From assembly GCF_900130005.1 (NCBI RefSeq), contig NZ_FQXP01000008.1, positions 62,001 through 126,000 on the forward strand: 64,000 nt of DNA, written 5' to 3'. The DNA comes from Clostridium collagenovorans DSM 3089 (lineage in GTDB: Bacteria > Bacillota > Clostridia > Clostridiales > Clostridiaceae). A program made the position numbers and the translations under genes. Of the stretch, positions 61,659 through 64,000 are shown piece after piece; position 1 is the first letter of the stretch; each line of letters opens with the position of its first letter. A model generated the notes under the pieces. The model had not been told where the DNA came from, ran no database searches, and was given only the letters and a program-made list of their open reading frames with translations.

Positions 61659-62363
61659 TTGAGAGAATATAATATTTTAATTGTTGAAGATGAAGAAGAA
61701 ATAGCAGTTGCTATAGAAGCTTATTTAAATAATCAAGGATACAATGTATTTATAGGGGGAAATGGTATAGAAGGTCTAGAAATACTAGAAAAGCAGCAAA
61801 TACACTTAGCTATAGTTGATATTATGATGCCTAAGATGGATGGTATAACTTTTACTATGAAGTTAAGAGAACACTATAATTTTCCTGTAATAATGCTATC
61901 TGCTAAATCAGAAGAAGTGGATAAAATTATGGGGTTGAATATAGGTGCAGATGACTATGTAACTAAGCCATTTAGACCACTAGAGCTTTTAGCAAGAGTA
62001 AATTCTCAGTTAAGAAGATATACGAAATATCTTAATATTGAAAAAGAAGAATTTACAAAACAAAATATATTTGTAATTGGCGGTTTGGAGTTGAATATGG
62101 ATACAAAGGAGGTTACTTTAGATGGAAAACTAGTAAAAACAACTCCAAGTGAATTTAAGATATTAGCATTGCTTATGAGAAATCCTGGAAAAGTATTTTC
62201 AACGGATGAAATTTATGAAAAGGTATGGAATGAGCATGCAATAAATACTGATACTATAATGGTTCATGTAAGAAATATAAGAGAGAAGATAGAGATAAAT
62301 CCTAAGAATCCAAAGTATTTAAAGGTAGTATGGGGAGTTGGATATAAAATTGAAAAACAGTAA
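61659..62363 (+). CDS. OmpR-family response regulator
   Basis: 234 residues, TTG start with SD TAGGAGG. Receiver domain (about 1-118): acidic pair in VEDEEE, phospho-acceptor Asp in AIVDIMMPKMDG and conserved Lys in YVTKPFRP. Winged-helix DNA-binding domain (about 135-234) ends VVWGVGYKIE. It is paired with the kinase that starts inside its last codons. The VanR/PhoB-like type usually responds to envelope or antimicrobial stress; the target genes are unknown. Confidence 0.92.
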   Translation: MREYNILIVEDEEEIAVAIEAYLNNQGYNVFIGGNGIEGLEILEKQQIHLAIVDIMMPKMDGITFTMKLREHYNFPVIMLSAKSEEVDKIMGLNIGADDYVTKPFRPLELLARVNSQLRRYTKYLNIEKEEFTKQNIFVIGGLELNMDTKEVTLDGKLVKTTPSEFKILALLMRNPGKVFSTDEIYEKVWNEHAINTDTIMVHVRNIREKIEINPKNPKYLKVVWGVGYKIEKQ

Positions 62364-64000
62364 AAAGAGATATTTAAGCAATATAGTTATTGCTATTACA
62401 TTAGTTATGTCAGCTTTCATTATGTGTTCTGCTTATGACAATATAGAATATATAGCAAATAAGGATGGATATAATGTTTTTGAAAGTAAAGAGTTTTCAA
62501 ATGACATATATAGAGTAAATAATATTTTGTATTACAACCTTAAAAAATCTGAGGCAGATTATGACTTAACACCCTCTGATATTTTTTTAGATTTATCTAA
62601 GATTCCTACTAAGGAAGAAAAAGAAAAACTTCAAAAAAGTTTAAATCAATTTGATATAGAAGTTGAGAAAGATGAAAAAAGGTTGGAGAATGCTTTAAGA
62701 AATTTAGAGTATTATGTTATAAATAAAAATAGCAAAGCAAGTGATACCAATAGTAAAAATCAGCTATGGGATTTAATTAATGAAGACAATAAAGACTCAG
62801 TTCAAAAATTAAATGAAATTTATGATTTTTATGTGGTAATAGATTATGACGAAAGAGGATGGATGTCTATAAAAGCTATTCATGGTAGTAATAAGGATAA
62901 ACTTACTTATGAATTGACACAATTAGAAAATCAGGCAATTTATAGTAGTTCAGTTTATAGTCAATATATAGCCACTGATCCTATAAAAGATACTACATAT
63001 GTATATGCATTGCCTAATGAATTAGAGTATATAGATTCCATATCTTCCTATGTTAAGGGAGAGAAGATATGGGCTTATAGAATAGCTTGTAGTTCTTTTA
63101 TTAATGTAGCTATGATTATGATTCTTGCTTTATCATTAATAATACCATATAAATATTCAAAGGAATTAATTTGTTTTGATAAAATTTATAAAATTCCCTT
63201 TGAACTTAATATAGCAATAGTTTCTTTAGGAGTCATGTTTATAATGCTTGCTCCTCAACACTTAATCATGCAAAGTGTTGGTGGTAAGCTTGAATGGTAT
63301 TTTGGAGTAAGTATAAAAGGTATTAGTTTAGAAACTAGAACAATATATATACTTAACTTGATTTATTGGACAATATGTTTTACAGCAATTTTTATCGGAG
63401 GAGTATTATTAAAAGCGATATGGAATACGGGAGTTAAAACTTATATAAAAGAAAAATGTTACACATATAAGGGAATAAAATATGTAATAACAAGAATTAA
63501 AAAATGTTTCAGTGAAATTAAGAATATAGATATACGAAGTAAAAATACAAAAAAAATAATTGTTATATTAACTCTAAACTTATTAGTATTAATTTTAATT
63601 AGTGGAATGTGGTTTTGGGGAATAATAGTTGCTATAGTATACACAATTATATTGTTTGTTAAAGTAAAACAATATTCAAATGATGTGGGTCAAAAATATA
63701 ATAAACTATTTCAAGCTACTAATGAGATAGCGGCTGGAAATTTAGATGTTACTATTGGAGAAGATTTAGGAGTATTTGAGCCTTTTAAAATAGAGGTTGA
63801 AAGTATTCAGATGGGACTGAAAAAGGCCTTAGACAAAGAAGTTAAAAGTCAGAAAATGAAAACAGAGTTAATATCTAATGTATCTCATGACTTAAAAACA
63901 CCTTTAACTTCTATTATAACTTATGTAGATTTATTAAAGGATAAAAATCTTCCAGATGAAAAAAGAGAAAGATATTTATCAGTTTTAGAGAGAAAGTCTC
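62350..64000 (+). CDS. sensor histidine kinase, cut by the window end
   Basis: A frame open from TTG 62350 to the window edge (550 codons visible) overlaps the response regulator by 14 bases; SD GGGGAG at about 62331-62336. One N-terminal helix precedes a roughly 210-residue sensing region with acidic and polar segments. Several membrane helices follow (residues about 245-430), then a HAMP-like linker (EIAAGNLDVTIGED) and the dimerisation motif VSNVSHDLKTPLTS with the phospho-acceptor His. The ATPase domain lies beyond the window. Partner of the regulator at 61659. Confidence 0.88.
   Translation, partial: MKNSKKRYLSNIVIAITLVMSAFIMCSAYDNIEYIANKDGYNVFESKEFSNDIYRVNNILYYNLKKSEADYDLTPSDIFLDLSKIPTKEEKEKLQKSLNQFDIEVEKDEKRLENALRNLEYYVINKNSKASDTNSKNQLWDLINEDNKDSVQKLNEIYDFYVVIDYDERGWMSIKAIHGSNKDKLTYELTQLENQAIYSSSVYSQYIATDPIKDTTYVYALPNELEYIDSISSYVKGEKIWAYRIACSSFINVAMIMILALSLIIPYKYSKELICFDKIYKIPFELNIAIVSLGVMFIMLAPQHLIMQSVGGKLEWYFGVSIKGISLETRTIYILNLIYWTICFTAIFIGGVLLKAIWNTGVKTYIKEKCYTYKGIKYVITRIKKCFSEIKNIDIRSKNTKKIIVILTLNLLVLILISGMWFWGIIVAIVYTIILFVKVKQYSNDVGQKYNKLFQATNEIAAGNLDVTIGEDLGVFEPFKIEVESIQMGLKKALDKEVKSQKMKTELISNVSHDLKTPLTSIITYVDLLKDKNLPDEKRERYLSVLERKS

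Overview
The window reads as chromosomal DNA of a low-GC Firmicute, most likely Clostridium sensu stricto. Base composition is very AT-rich and codon choice is A/T-biased. Shine-Dalgarno (SD) sites are strong (AGGAGG-like), TTG and GTG starts are frequent, and families include UvsE, AgrA/AgrC-like regulators and TasA/SipW matrix systems. Species cannot be told from sequence alone. I see no rRNA, tRNA, transposase, integrase or CRISPR array. The right end cuts a histidine kinase gene.

Layout. (1) 200-6118: two secreted proteins that together resemble a split intrinsic-factor/transcobalamin architecture (DUF4430-like partner plus alpha/alpha-barrel surface protein). (2) 6345-8895: envelope genes (diacylglycerol-type glycosyltransferase, polysaccharide deacetylase, PAP2 phosphatase). 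(3) 9234-11546: AraC regulator divergent from a GH4 alpha-galactosidase. (4) 11785-20411: LytTR response regulator and GHKL kinase, ABC transporter, two 44-45 residue precursor peptides, two radical SAM-SPASM enzymes, an S41 peptidase and a small membrane protein. Gene order and the peptides' Cys5/Cys9/Cys13 core pattern match thuricin CD-type two-peptide sactibiotics. (5) 20524-25377: UV endonuclease, a small membrane protein and a MacAB-like exporter. (6) 25785-30110: MtaA/UroD-like methyltransferase, an ArsR-CobW fusion, a thioredoxin-like protein and an ArsP-like permease, with four related 20-bp palindromes and a tetranucleotide microsatellite.

(7) 30747-48643: the most striking region, three tandem paralogous modules. 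Each holds a ~990-residue VWA surface protein, two TasA/camelysin-like fibre proteins and a small protein with a degenerate cell-wall sorting signal. Modules 2 and 3 also carry an ER-type signal peptidase (SipW); module 1 does not. They look like a diversified extracellular fibre or biofilm-matrix system. (8) 48938-53753: GH42 beta-galactosidase, an unrecognised 396-residue protein and a cysteine synthase. (9) 54173-58967: FMN riboswitch, ribD-ribE-ribBA-ribH and a HAD phosphatase that may supply the missing dephosphorylation step. (10) 59301-64000: processive GT2 glycosyltransferase, a 1.1-kb non-coding gap, and an OmpR-type response regulator with its (truncated) kinase.

How they fit together: much of the window serves the cell surface and competition (matrix fibres, polysaccharide and lipid modification, a probable two-peptide bacteriocin with export and regulation, drug or peptide efflux). 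Riboflavin synthesis, sugar hydrolysis and a metalloid/metal-type stress locus are interspersed. Function calls rest on motifs read by eye; no database search was run.
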